Assembly (NCBI GenBank): GCA_963807005.1
Contig: CAWDZK010000001.1
Location: forward strand, 372,001-436,000
Direction of reading: 5' to 3'
Source: CAWDZK01 sp963807005
GTDB lineage: Bacteria; Actinomycetota; Actinomycetes; JACCUZ01
DNA length: 64,000 nucleotides
Positions within the stretch are counted from its first letter, which is position 1, and every line of letters starts with the position of its first letter. The translations under genes and the position numbers were made by a program. Below, one piece after another: positions 16,652 to 24,637 of this stretch. The notes beneath the pieces were generated by a model that did not search any database, was not told the DNA's origin, and saw only the letters and a program-made list of their open reading frames with translations.

Positions 16652-17107
16652 GTGCGGTGGTGGCGCCGGGCGCTCGGGCTCGCCGGGGTGCTGATGCTGT
16701 CGTACGGCGTGCTGCGGCTGGTGAGCGAGAACTCGGTCCGGGACCTGCTGTTCATCGCGCTCTGGATGGCCGCGGCGGTCGCGATCCACGACGGTCTGGT
16801 GTCCCCGGCCGTCCTCGGGGTCGGTCGCATCCTCACCTCGGTGCCGGCGCGCGGACGGCGGTACCTCCAGCTGGCCTTGGTCGTGGGGGCGATGGTCACG
16901 GTGGTCGCCGTCCCGCTGATCTACCGGCAGGGCAGCCAGCCACCGAGCAAGACGCTGCTGGTCAACGACTACACCGATCGGCTCGCTGTGCTGCTCGGCG
17001 TGGTGGCCGCCGCCGTCCTGCTGCTGTACGCCGTGCACGTGGCGCGCAGCCGCACGGCCGAGAGGAGTCCGGGCGCCGCCACCGGTGGCGGGACCGACCG
17101 GTCCTGA
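16652..17107 (+). CDS. Small four-TM membrane protein of the Moco operon
   Basis: I do not recognise this 151-residue protein. It has hydrophobic segments near residues 7-22, 28-44, 70-88 and 110-130, with a soluble loop IYRQGSQPPSKTLLVNDYTDR between the last two. The GTG start follows the molybdoenzyme stop directly (TGAGTG), so it belongs to the same operon. A role as a membrane partner of the cytochrome-b/Moco enzyme is inferred from position only. The C-terminal tail is short, polar and glycine-rich. The convergent CDF gene ends 18 bases downstream. Confidence 0.7.
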   Translation: MRWWRRALGLAGVLMLSYGVLRLVSENSVRDLLFIALWMAAAVAIHDGLVSPAVLGVGRILTSVPARGRRYLQLALVVGAMVTVVAVPLIYRQGSQPPSKTLLVNDYTDRLAVLLGVVAAAVLLLYAVHVARSRTAERSPGAATGGGTDRS

Positions 17108-17125
17108 CGCCGGACCGGATCCGGC

Positions 17126-18142
17126 TCAGCGGCCGGCCCGGTCCGCGGTCGCCCGCCGGAACTCCCCCTGGTCGCGGTCCACCTCGGCCCGCAAGCGTTC
17201 GACGTGCACGGCCGTGCGCACGGCGAGAGCGGGGTCGGGGCGGGTGGCGTCCAGGAAGACCTGGGTGATCTCCGGATGCGCGGCGCGCAGGTCGGCGTCA
17301 GCCCGGTTGCTGAACTCCTCGATCGCTGCACCGCTCAGGTGGTCGTCGAGGTCGAGCCGTACGGCGACCAGCACCTCCTCCGGACCGAGGTGCATGGTCA
17401 GCAGCTCGACCACTCCGGTCACCTCCGGGTAGGTGCGCAGCCGGTCGTGCACGTCGACGACCATCGCCGGCTCGGCGGACTCGCCGATGATGAGGTCGCC
17501 GACGTCCCGGCCGAGCACGAAGGCGACCAGGGCCAGGAGCACGCCGATGAGGATCGCAGCCACTCCGTCCCAGGCCGCGTTGCCGGTCAGGTGGTGCAGC
17601 CCCACGCCGCCGGCCGCGAGCAGCAGCCCGACCAGGGCGGCGCTGTCCTCGGCCAGCACCGTGGTGACGCTGGGGTCCTTGGTCGCGCGGACGTGCTGGA
17701 CGAAGGTCCGGCCCTCCGCGCGGGCACCGGCCCGGAGCTGCTGGACGGCGCGCAGCCAGCTGGTGCCCTCGGCAAGGAACGACACCCCGAGGACCACGAG
17801 GGACAGCACCACGCCGGTCGACTCGCCGGCCCGGGACACCAGCGCATGGACACCCTCGTAGACCGAGAACACGGCGCCGGCGATGAAGATGCTGGCCGCC
17901 GCGATGAGCGACCAGAAGTACTGCGCCTTGCCGTAGCCGAACGGGTGGTCGGCGTCGGCCTTCTGCTGGGAGACCCGCAGGCTGGTGAGCAGGAACACCT
18001 GGTTCAACGTGTCGGCGACCGAGTGGGCGGCCTCGGCCAGCATCGCGCTCGACCCGCTGGCCAGGCCGGCGACCAGCTTGGCGACCGCGATCGCCAGGTT
18101 GGCCACGAGGGCCACGAGCACCGTGCGCCTGCTCTCCGACAC
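17126..18142 (-). CDS. Cation diffusion facilitator family transporter
   Basis: A 338-residue zinc/iron/cobalt-type proton antiporter of the CDF family. TM1 (LVALVANLAIAVAKLVAGLA) is followed by the metal-binding AEAAHSVADTLNQ with His-x3-Asp near residues 40-44. HPFGYGKAQYFWS is near 66-78, and TM4-6 follow, with EDSAALVG supplying a second acidic site. The C-terminal cytoplasmic dimerisation domain (about 225-330) includes MHLGPEEVLVAVRLDLDDHL. Length and the FGYGK motif fit the ZnT9-like subgroup. The GTG at 18142 has GAGGAG upstream. The transported metal is not decided. Confidence 0.88.
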   Translation of the reverse strand: MSESRRTVLVALVANLAIAVAKLVAGLASGSSAMLAEAAHSVADTLNQVFLLTSLRVSQQKADADHPFGYGKAQYFWSLIAAASIFIAGAVFSVYEGVHALVSRAGESTGVVLSLVVLGVSFLAEGTSWLRAVQQLRAGARAEGRTFVQHVRATKDPSVTTVLAEDSAALVGLLLAAGGVGLHHLTGNAAWDGVAAILIGVLLALVAFVLGRDVGDLIIGESAEPAMVVDVHDRLRTYPEVTGVVELLTMHLGPEEVLVAVRLDLDDHLSGAAIEEFSNRADADLRAAHPEITQVFLDATRPDPALAVRTAVHVERLRAEVDRDQGEFRRATADRAGR

Positions 18143-18195
18143 CGTGACTCCTCAGTCCTGCACCGGACGGGCTCGGTCCAGACCGGTTCCGGACC

Positions 18196-19776
18196 TCAGA
18201 TCCAGGACCGCCACCACATCCGTCGTGCCCAGTCGGCGTACGGAATCACCTCGGCCGACAGAACCGGCAGCAGCCACATGAAGTTCGCCACTGCCAGCAG
18301 CAGGTAGGCACCGGCCGCGCTCGCCCCCCACTGCCGCCGCCGGGGTGACGCGTCGGGGCCGCCGAGCAGCAGCCCCAGGCACAGGGTGATCGCCAGCACC
18401 AGGAACGGGACGAAGGCGACCGCGTAGAAGGAGTAGACCGTCCGCTCCTGGAAGAAGAACCAGGGCAGGTAGCCGGCGACCACCCCGGCCAGGATCGCGC
18501 CCGCCCGCCAGTCGCGCCGCGCCGCCCAGAGGAACAGCAGCACCGGCAGCGCCAGGCACGCGGCCCACCAGATCGCCGGGGTGCCCAGGGCAGTGACGGC
18601 CCGCGAGCACTGGTCGACCAGGCAGCCCTGGTCGCCGAGCGCCGGTCCCTCGTAGAAGTAGGAGACCGGCCGGGCCAGCACCAGCCACCCCCAGGGGTTG
18701 GACTGGTAGTCGTGCGGGGTTCGCAGGTTCTTGTGGAACTCGTACGCCTCGTGGTGGTAGTGCAGCAGGCTGCGCATCGCGTCCGGCAGCCAGGCCGGCC
18801 CGCCGGGGTGGTCCTGGGCCCAGGAGCGCAAGTAGGCGTGGTCGCCGCCGAGGAACCAGCCGGTCCAGGACGCCAGGTAGACCGCCGCCGCGACCAGCAC
18901 GAGCGACCCGAAGGCCGGTCCGGCGTCGCGCACCAGGGCACCGAGCCACGGCCGGCGGACTCCCGCCGTACGCCTGGCCCCCATGTCCCACAGCAGGACC
19001 AGGACCCCGAACACCGCGACGAAGTAGAGCCCGCTCCACTTGGTGGCGCACGCCGCGCCGAGGCAGACGCCGGCCAGCAGCCGCCACGGGCGGACGCCGA
19101 GACCGGGACCGAACGTCGACCCGACCGTGGTGTCGAGCCGGGCGGCGAGCCGCTCGCGGACGCGGTCGCGGTCGACGAGGAGGCAGCCGAACGCCGCCAG
19201 CGCCCAGAACATGAGGATCGGGTCGAGCAGGGCGGCGCGGCTGTGCACGAAGGCGAGGCCGTCGACGGTGAGCAGCAGCCCGGCGACGCAGCCCAGCAGC
19301 GTCGAGCGGAACAGCCGGCGACCGATCCGCGCGGTCATCAGGACCGCCAGGGTGCCGAGGACGGCCACCATGAAGCGCCAGCCGAACGGCGTCATGCCGA
19401 ACAGCTGCTCGCCGACGGCGATCACCCACTTGCCGCCCGGCGGGTGCACGACGTAGGAGGGGTCGCCGGTCCAGAGGCCCTTGAGGTCGCCGGCGAGGAT
19501 CTTCAGGTTGGCGGGGTCGGGGTCGCCGTCCTTGGCCGCCTTGATGTAGTTCTGCTCGACGCCGAAGTGCAGCAGTGACCAGGCGTCCTTCGCGTAGTAG
19601 GTCTCGTCGAAGATGAACGCGCGGGGCTGTCCCAGCCGCCAGAAGCGCAGGACCCCGGCCACCGCCGCGACCAGCAGCGGCGCCGCCCAGCCCCAGATCC
19701 CGTCGGCGGGCATCGGGGGGACCAGCCGCTCCCGGACCCGGGCCCGGTCGATCCGAGGGGTGGTCGGCTGGAGCAC
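18196..19776 (-). CDS. pmt: Protein O-mannosyltransferase (Pmt, GT39)
   Basis: A 526-residue GT-C membrane enzyme that transfers mannose from polyprenyl-phosphate mannose to exported proteins. The catalytic loop has FIFDETYYAKDAWS with the Asp-Glu pair near residues 56-57, and HPPGGKWVIAVGE is near 110-122. About eleven TM helices follow, with the conserved LLDPILMFW near 185 and SRPVSYFYEG-like loop VLARPVSYFYEG. The M. tuberculosis homologue Rv1002c is 522 residues and likewise sits divergent from rsmI, as here. The GTG at 19776 is preceded by TACGCT 6 bases away and lacks a ribosome site, which suggests leaderless expression. Confidence 0.92.
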   Translation of the reverse strand: MLQPTTPRIDRARVRERLVPPMPADGIWGWAAPLLVAAVAGVLRFWRLGQPRAFIFDETYYAKDAWSLLHFGVEQNYIKAAKDGDPDPANLKILAGDLKGLWTGDPSYVVHPPGGKWVIAVGEQLFGMTPFGWRFMVAVLGTLAVLMTARIGRRLFRSTLLGCVAGLLLTVDGLAFVHSRAALLDPILMFWALAAFGCLLVDRDRVRERLAARLDTTVGSTFGPGLGVRPWRLLAGVCLGAACATKWSGLYFVAVFGVLVLLWDMGARRTAGVRRPWLGALVRDAGPAFGSLVLVAAAVYLASWTGWFLGGDHAYLRSWAQDHPGGPAWLPDAMRSLLHYHHEAYEFHKNLRTPHDYQSNPWGWLVLARPVSYFYEGPALGDQGCLVDQCSRAVTALGTPAIWWAACLALPVLLFLWAARRDWRAGAILAGVVAGYLPWFFFQERTVYSFYAVAFVPFLVLAITLCLGLLLGGPDASPRRRQWGASAAGAYLLLAVANFMWLLPVLSAEVIPYADWARRMWWRSWI

Positions 19777-19782
19777 CGGGCC

Positions 19783-19788
19783 AGCGTA
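19783..19788 (-). promoter_or_regulatory. -10 element TACGCT, leaderless start of pmt
   Basis: On the minus strand TACGCT ends 6 bases before the GTG at 19776, in the short divergent region shared with rsmI. Confidence 0.45.
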
Positions 19789-19809
19789 CGCACCGGTGCG
19801 TCGGTCACC

Positions 19810-20667
19810 ATGGTGCCTGTGGCCGACGGCGAGAGTGGCGTGCTGGTGCTCGCGGGTACGCCGATCGGCGACCCGGACGACGCCACCCCCCGGCTGCGGC
19901 GCGAGCTGGCTGCCGCGGACGTCGTCGCGGCCGAGGACACCCGGCGGCTGCGCCGGCTGGCCGCCGACCTGGGCGTGACGGTGACCGGCCGGGTCGTCTC
20001 GTACTACGACCAGAACGAGGCCGCCCGGACACCCGGGCTGGTCGAGGCGCTGCTGGCCGGTCGCCGGGTGCTGCTGGTGACCGACGCCGGCATGCCGTCG
20101 GTGTCCGACCCGGGCTACCGGCTGGTGGCGGCCGCCGTCGAGGCCGGTGTCGCGGTCACCGCAGCACCGGGGCCCTCGGCGGTGCTCACGGCGCTGGCCC
20201 TGTCGGGCCTGCCGGTGGACCGGTTCTGCTTCGAGGGCTTCCTGCCGCGCAAGGCGGGGGAGCGGGCCCGTCGGCTGGCGGAGCTGGCGGCCGAGCCGCG
20301 GACCGCCGTCTTCTTCGAGGCCCCGCACCGGACGGCCGCGTCGCTGGCCGCGATGGCCGACGCGCTCGGCGACGACCGGCCGGCCGCGGTCTGCCGGGAG
20401 CTGACCAAGACCTACGAGGAGGTCCGCCGCGGCGGCCTGCGCGAGCTCGCGGACTGGGCAGCCGACGGCGTGCGCGGCGAGGTCACTGTCGTCGTCGCCG
20501 GCGCGCAGCCGCGTCCCGCCGCCGACCCGGCCGACCTGGTCGCCGAGGTGGAGGCGCTGGTGACCGGCGGGCGCCGGCTCAAGGAGGCCGCCGCCGAGGT
20601 CGCCGCCCGGCACGGCAGCTCCCGCAAGGCCGTCTACGACGCCGTCCTCACCTCCCGCGGATCTTGA
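19810..20667 (+). CDS. rsmI: 16S rRNA (cytidine-2'-O)-methyltransferase RsmI
   Basis: A 285-residue tetrapyrrole-methylase-fold enzyme that 2'-O-methylates C1402 of 16S rRNA. It has VLVLAGTPIGDPDDATPR near residues 11-28, the VAAEDTRR motif near 39-46, VTDAGMPSVSDPGYRLV near 92-108, and APGPSAVLTALALSGLP near 118-134. CRELTKTYEEVRRG is near 196-209. The start is ATG 19810; GTG at 19813 or 19819 are alternatives. The stop codon lies inside the left arm of a long inverted repeat (20658-20710), so the last codons are part of that repeat. The divergence from pmt is conserved in mycobacteria. Confidence 0.95.
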   Translation: MVPVADGESGVLVLAGTPIGDPDDATPRLRRELAAADVVAAEDTRRLRRLAADLGVTVTGRVVSYYDQNEAARTPGLVEALLAGRRVLLVTDAGMPSVSDPGYRLVAAAVEAGVAVTAAPGPSAVLTALALSGLPVDRFCFEGFLPRKAGERARRLAELAAEPRTAVFFEAPHRTAASLAAMADALGDDRPAAVCRELTKTYEEVRRGGLRELADWAADGVRGEVTVVVAGAQPRPAADPADLVAEVEALVTGGRRLKEAAAEVAARHGSSRKAVYDAVLTSRGS

Positions 20668-20710
20668 GACGACGCGCAGTCGTCGGCTCGCGTGTCGGTC
20701 TCAAGATCCG
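20658..20710. repeat. Long inverted repeat (13-bp arms), dispersed-hairpin candidate
   Basis: CGGATCTTGAGAC at 20658-20670 pairs perfectly with GTCTCAAGATCCG at 20698-20710 across a 27-base loop. The left arm contains the rsmI stop codon. The region holds CGTGTCGGT, which is also in the hairpin at 24497-24563. It probably acts as a terminator, but no T-tract follows. Confidence 0.7.
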
Positions 20711-20729
20711 GGATGTAGGGGCGGCGGTC

Positions 20730-20735
20730 TAGCCT
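20730..20735 (+). promoter_or_regulatory. -10 element TAGCCT, leaderless start
   Basis: TAGCCT ends 7 bases before the ATG at 20743, with no ribosome site between. Confidence 0.5.
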
Positions 20736-20742
20736 GGCGGGC

Positions 20743-21918
20743 ATGGAGTTCCGCCGCATCCCTGGCCTGCCGCCGTACGTCTTCACGATCATCGACGGCC
20801 TCAAGCAGGAGGCGCGGCGGGCCGGGCGCGACGTCGTCGACCTCGGTTTCGGCAACCCCGACCTCCCCTCACCCGGGATCGCGGTCGAGAAGCTCGCCGA
20901 GGCCGCGCGCAACTCCCGCAACCACCGCTACTCGGCCAGCCGCGGCATCCCCAAGCTGCGGCAGGCCGTGGCCGCGCTGTACCAGCGCAAGTTCGGCGTC
21001 ACCCTCGACCCGGAGACCGAGGTGCTCTCGACGATCGGCGCCAAGGAGGGCTTCAGCCACCTGATGTGGGTGCTCCTGCAGCCCGGCGACGCGGCCCTGG
21101 TGCCGAGCCCGTCGTACCCGATCCACATCTGGGGCCCGTACTTCGCCGGTGCCGACGCCCGCCAGGTGCCGGTGGGCACCGGGGAGGACTACGTCGCCAA
21201 CGTCATGGAGGCCTGGGAGCTGGGGTGGCCCAAGCCGCGGGTCGTCGTGCTGTCCTTCCCGCACAACCCCACCACCGCCACGGTCGAGCTGGCGGACCTG
21301 CAGCGACTGGTCGACTGGGCCCGCGAGCGGGACGTCGTCCTGGTGCACGACTTCGCCTACGCCGACGTGGCCTTCGACGGGTGGCAGCCGCCGTCGATCC
21401 TGCAGTGCGAGGGCGCCAAGGACTGCGCGGTCGAGCTGTACTCGATGACCAAGTCGTTCTCGATGGCCGGCTGGCGGGTGGCCTTCCTGGTCGGCAACAG
21501 CGAGGTGGTCGGCGCTCTCACCAAGCTCAAGAGCTACCTCGACTACGGCACCTTCCAGCCGATCCAGATCGCGGCCACCGTCACGATGAACGAGGCCGGC
21601 GACTACCCGGCAGAGGTCAACGCGGTCTACGAGTCGCGGCGCAACGCCCTGGTCGACGGGCTGAACCGGATCGGCTGGGAGGTCGAGCGCCCGCGCGGCA
21701 CGATGTTCCTCTGGGCGCCGATCCCCGAGGCGTACGGCGAGATGGGTTCGATCGAGTTCGCCACCCTCATCGTCAAGGACTGCGACGTCGCGCTGTCCCC
21801 GGGCGTCGGGTTCGGGCCGGCCGGCGACCGCTTCGTGCGGTTCGCGCTGATCGAGAACGAGCAGCGCATCGTGCAGGCCGTCCGCAACCTCAAGCGCGGC
21901 CTGCCCAAGCTCGGCTGA
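20743..21918 (+). CDS. alaC: Class I/II aminotransferase (AlaC-like)
   Basis: A 391-residue PLP enzyme of fold type I, closest in pattern to AlaC-type glutamate-pyruvate aminotransferases. It has DLGFGNPDLPSPG near residues 32-44, the substrate-side SRGIPKLRQAV near 66-76, and LSFPHNPTTATVEL near 168-181. The Asp of DFAYADVAFDG contacts PLP, and the Schiff-base lysine is in YSMTKSFSMAGWRVAF near residue 235. The C-terminal arginine is in DRFVRFALIEN. The start ATG 20743 follows a -10 by 7 bases. It is a single gene between the rsmI hairpin and metG. LL-diaminopimelate aminotransferase is a close alternative. Confidence 0.85.
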   Translation: MEFRRIPGLPPYVFTIIDGLKQEARRAGRDVVDLGFGNPDLPSPGIAVEKLAEAARNSRNHRYSASRGIPKLRQAVAALYQRKFGVTLDPETEVLSTIGAKEGFSHLMWVLLQPGDAALVPSPSYPIHIWGPYFAGADARQVPVGTGEDYVANVMEAWELGWPKPRVVVLSFPHNPTTATVELADLQRLVDWARERDVVLVHDFAYADVAFDGWQPPSILQCEGAKDCAVELYSMTKSFSMAGWRVAFLVGNSEVVGALTKLKSYLDYGTFQPIQIAATVTMNEAGDYPAEVNAVYESRRNALVDGLNRIGWEVERPRGTMFLWAPIPEAYGEMGSIEFATLIVKDCDVALSPGVGFGPAGDRFVRFALIENEQRIVQAVRNLKRGLPKLG

Positions 21919-21957
21919 GACCCGACCGCGGCTGACAACTCGGTGGCGGGCCGCCCG

Positions 21958-21963
21958 TAGGCT
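21958..21963 (+). promoter_or_regulatory. -10 element TAGGCT, leaderless start of metG
   Basis: TAGGCT ends 7 bases before the ATG at 21971. CTGACA at 21932-21937 is a possible -35, although the spacing is long at 20 bases. Confidence 0.5.
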
Positions 21964-21970
21964 GGCCGGC

Positions 21971-23584
21971 ATGACCGACGCCGCAGCCGACGCCGCTCCG
22001 CCGGGGGAGAAGTCGCCCGCCGGAAAGGCGTACTACGTCACGACGCCGATCTACTACGTCAGCGCGGCCCCGCACATCGGCAACGCCTACACGACGGTCG
22101 CCGGCGACGTCCTGACCCGGTGGCACCGGCAGCGCGGCGAGGACGTCTGGTACCTCACCGGCACGGACGAGCACGGCGAGAAGGTGCTCCGGTCGGCCGA
22201 GGCGGCCGGCAAGACGGCGCAAGAGTTCACCGACGACCTCGTCGAGAACGCCTGGAAGCCGGTGCTGGCGACCATCGACGCGGCCAACGACGACTTCATC
22301 CGGACCACCGAGCCGCGACACATGGCCCGGGTGCAGGAGTTCTGGGCGACCCTCAACGACAACGGCGACGTCTACCAGGGCAGCTACGAGGGGCCGTACT
22401 GCGTCCCTTGCGAGGAGTTCAAGCTCGAGAGCGAGCTGGTCGAGGGCGACGGCGGCGAGAAGCTCTGCCCCATCCACGGCCGCCCGGTCGAGTGGATCTC
22501 CGAGCAGAACTACTTCTTCCGGCTCTCGGCCTACGCCGACCGGCTGCTGGAGCTGTACGAGACACACCCCGAGTTCGTGCAGCCGGCCAGCGCCCGCAAC
22601 GAGGTGGTGTCGTTCGTCCGTCAGGGGCTGCAGGACCTGTCGATCTCGCGGTCGACGTTCAACTGGGGCATCCCGATCCCCTGGGACGACAAGCACGTGC
22701 TCTACGTCTGGATCGACGCCCTGCTCAACTACCTCAGCGCTGCCGGGTACGGCGACGAGACGGCCGCCGAGAAGTTCGCCCGGACCTGGCCGCCGGACGT
22801 GCACCTGGTGGGGAAGGACATCCTCCGGTTCCACGCGGTGATCTGGCCGGCGATGCTCCTTGCTGCTGGTGTGCCGTTGCCGAGGACCGTGTTCGCCCAC
22901 GGCTGGCTGCTGGTGGGCGGAGAGAAGATGAGCAAGTCCAAGCTCACGGCCGTCCCGCCGAGCGAGATCGTCGACGTCTTCGGCTCGGACGCGTTCCGCT
23001 ACTACTTCCTGCGCGCGATCGAGTTCGGTCAGGACGGGTCCTTCTCGTGGGAGGACATGGCAGCGCGCTACAAGGCGGAGCTCGCCGACCAGTTCGGCAA
23101 CCTCGCGTCCCGCCTCACCTCGATGGTGGGCCGCTACCGCGACGGCGTGCTGCCCGCACCGGTCGACGAGCCGGAGCTCGCGACCGCGGCCACCACCGCG
23201 GTCGCCACCGCCGAGGCGGCGATCGACCGGCTCGACCTGCAGGGCGCGATCGTCGCGGCGATGGACTACGTCCGGGTGGTCAACAACTACGTCACCGAGC
23301 AGGAGCCGTGGAAGGTGGCCAAGGACGAGTCCCGTGCCGCCGACCTCGACCGCATCCTGTACGCCACCGCCGAGGCGCTGCGCGTCGTGGCGGTGCTGCT
23401 GAACCCGGTCATGCCGAAGGCCTCGGCCACCCTGTGGGCCTCGCTCGGAGCGGAGTCGGCGATCGGCCCGCTGGCCGGTGCCCGGGTCCAGGACGCCGCC
23501 CGCTGGGGCCAGCTGCTCGCGGGCGCGACGGTGACCAAGTCCGAGCCGCTGTTCCCGCGGATCGAGGAGCCCGAGCCGGCGTGA
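21971..23584 (+). CDS. metG: Methionyl-tRNA synthetase
   Basis: Class I aminoacyl-tRNA synthetase of 537 residues that charges initiator and elongator tRNA-Met. The Rossmann start TTPIYYVSAAPHIGNAY holds the HIGH-like HIGN near residues 36-39. The CP domain has YCVPCEEF and LCPIHG, where Cys and His residues may bind zinc. The KMSKS loop is EKMSKSKLT near 318-326. The C-terminal helical anticodon-binding domain (about 390-530) lacks the extra dimerisation EMAP-like domain. The start follows a -10 by 7 bases. The order metG-tatD-rpfB-ksgA-ispE is the one known from mycobacteria. Confidence 0.96.
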   Translation: MTDAAADAAPPGEKSPAGKAYYVTTPIYYVSAAPHIGNAYTTVAGDVLTRWHRQRGEDVWYLTGTDEHGEKVLRSAEAAGKTAQEFTDDLVENAWKPVLATIDAANDDFIRTTEPRHMARVQEFWATLNDNGDVYQGSYEGPYCVPCEEFKLESELVEGDGGEKLCPIHGRPVEWISEQNYFFRLSAYADRLLELYETHPEFVQPASARNEVVSFVRQGLQDLSISRSTFNWGIPIPWDDKHVLYVWIDALLNYLSAAGYGDETAAEKFARTWPPDVHLVGKDILRFHAVIWPAMLLAAGVPLPRTVFAHGWLLVGGEKMSKSKLTAVPPSEIVDVFGSDAFRYYFLRAIEFGQDGSFSWEDMAARYKAELADQFGNLASRLTSMVGRYRDGVLPAPVDEPELATAATTAVATAEAAIDRLDLQGAIVAAMDYVRVVNNYVTEQEPWKVAKDESRAADLDRILYATAEALRVVAVLLNPVMPKASATLWASLGAESAIGPLAGARVQDAARWGQLLAGATVTKSEPLFPRIEEPEPA

Positions 23585-24483
23585 CCGGGCCGGCTCAGCC
23601 AGGAACCGGGGCCGACGGCCCGACCAAGGCGCGGGGCGGCCGGGTCAGCGGTCCCCGGGAGCGGCCGCCGGCGCCGGAGCCGCTGCGGGTGCCGGTCGCC
23701 GACAGCCACTGCCACCTCGACATCGCCGACCCGCCCGAGGACTGGCTCTCCGTCGACGACGCGCTGGCCGCCTCCGCTGCGGTCGGCGTGCCGCGGATCG
23801 TGCAGATCGGCTGCGACCTCCCCGGCGCCCGGTGGGCGGTCGAGACCGCCCGGCGGTACGACGAGATCGTGGCCGGCGTCGCGCTGCACCCGAACGAGGC
23901 GCCGCTGCTCGCCGCGGCGGGCACGCTGGACGCCGCGCTGGCCGAGATCGACGCGCTGGCCGGCGACCCGGTCGTGCGCGCGGTGGGCGAGACCGGGCTG
24001 GACCACTACCGGACCGGACCGGACGGTCGGGCCGACCAGGAGGCGTCGTTCCGGGCCCACATCGAGCTGGCCAAGCGGCACGGCAAGGCGCTGGTGATCC
24101 ACGACCGGGACTCCCACGACGACGTGCTGCGCGTGCTCGAGGACGCCGGGCCGCCGGACCGGGTGGTCTTCCACTGCTTCTCGGGCGACGCCGCGATGGC
24201 CGAGCACTGCGCGCGACGCGGCTGGTTCCTCTCGTTCGCCGGCACGGTGACGTTCAAGAACGCCGACGGACTGCGCGCGGCCCTGGCGGTGGCGCCGCTG
24301 GACCGGCTGCTGGTCGAGACCGACGCGCCGTACCTCACACCGATGCCGTACCGGGGCCGGCCGAACGCGTCCTACCTGATCCCGCACACGCTGCGGGCCA
24401 TGGCCACGGTCAAGGCCGTCGACGAGGACACCCTGGCCGCCGCCGTGGCCGCCAGCACCGAGGCCGCGTTCGGCCCCTGGTGA
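23581..24483 (+). CDS. tatD: TatD family metal-dependent hydrolase
   Basis: A 300-residue TIM-barrel metallo-hydrolase of the TatD DNase family. Metal ligands are ADSHCHLDI near residue 43 and onward, GETGLDHYR with its Glu and Asp near 139-147, IHDRDSHDD near 178-186, FHCFSGD near 202-208, and ETDAPYLTP near 249-257. About 40 extra residues, proline- and charge-rich, precede the first motif. The GTG at 23581 overlaps the metG stop (GTGA) and gives the N-terminal extension; a shorter product is possible, but no other good start is near. Family members are 3'-5' exonucleases or D-aminoacyl-tRNA-linked hydrolases. Confidence 0.92.
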   Translation: MTGPAQPGTGADGPTKARGGRVSGPRERPPAPEPLRVPVADSHCHLDIADPPEDWLSVDDALAASAAVGVPRIVQIGCDLPGARWAVETARRYDEIVAGVALHPNEAPLLAAAGTLDAALAEIDALAGDPVVRAVGETGLDHYRTGPDGRADQEASFRAHIELAKRHGKALVIHDRDSHDDVLRVLEDAGPPDRVVFHCFSGDAAMAEHCARRGWFLSFAGTVTFKNADGLRAALAVAPLDRLLVETDAPYLTPMPYRGRPNASYLIPHTLRAMATVKAVDEDTLAAAVAASTEAAFGPW

Positions 24484-24496
24484 GCACAAGGAAGAT

Positions 24497-24563
24497 CGTT
24501 TGCGACCTGGCTCACCGACACGCCGGCTCCGCCTCGGCGTGTCGGTGACTGATGTCGCAAACG
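24497..24563. repeat. 67-base two-stem hairpin between tatD and rpfB
   Basis: The outer arms CGTTTGCGAC (24497-24506) and GTCGCAAACG (24554-24563) are a perfect 10-bp pair. The inner arms TCACCGACACGCCG (24512-24525) and CGGCGTGTCGGTGA (24535-24548) are a perfect 14-bp pair around a 9-base loop. It lies 13 bases after the tatD stop and about 75 bases before rpfB. It could be a terminator/attenuator or a dispersed repeat related to the one at 20658-20710. Confidence 0.75.
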
Positions 24564-24637
24564 AGGTCCCCTGGCCGTTGTGACATGTGGGACTCGTGTT
24601 GCCGCTGCCGGAAAGAGGCCGCTACCGTCGTCGACCA

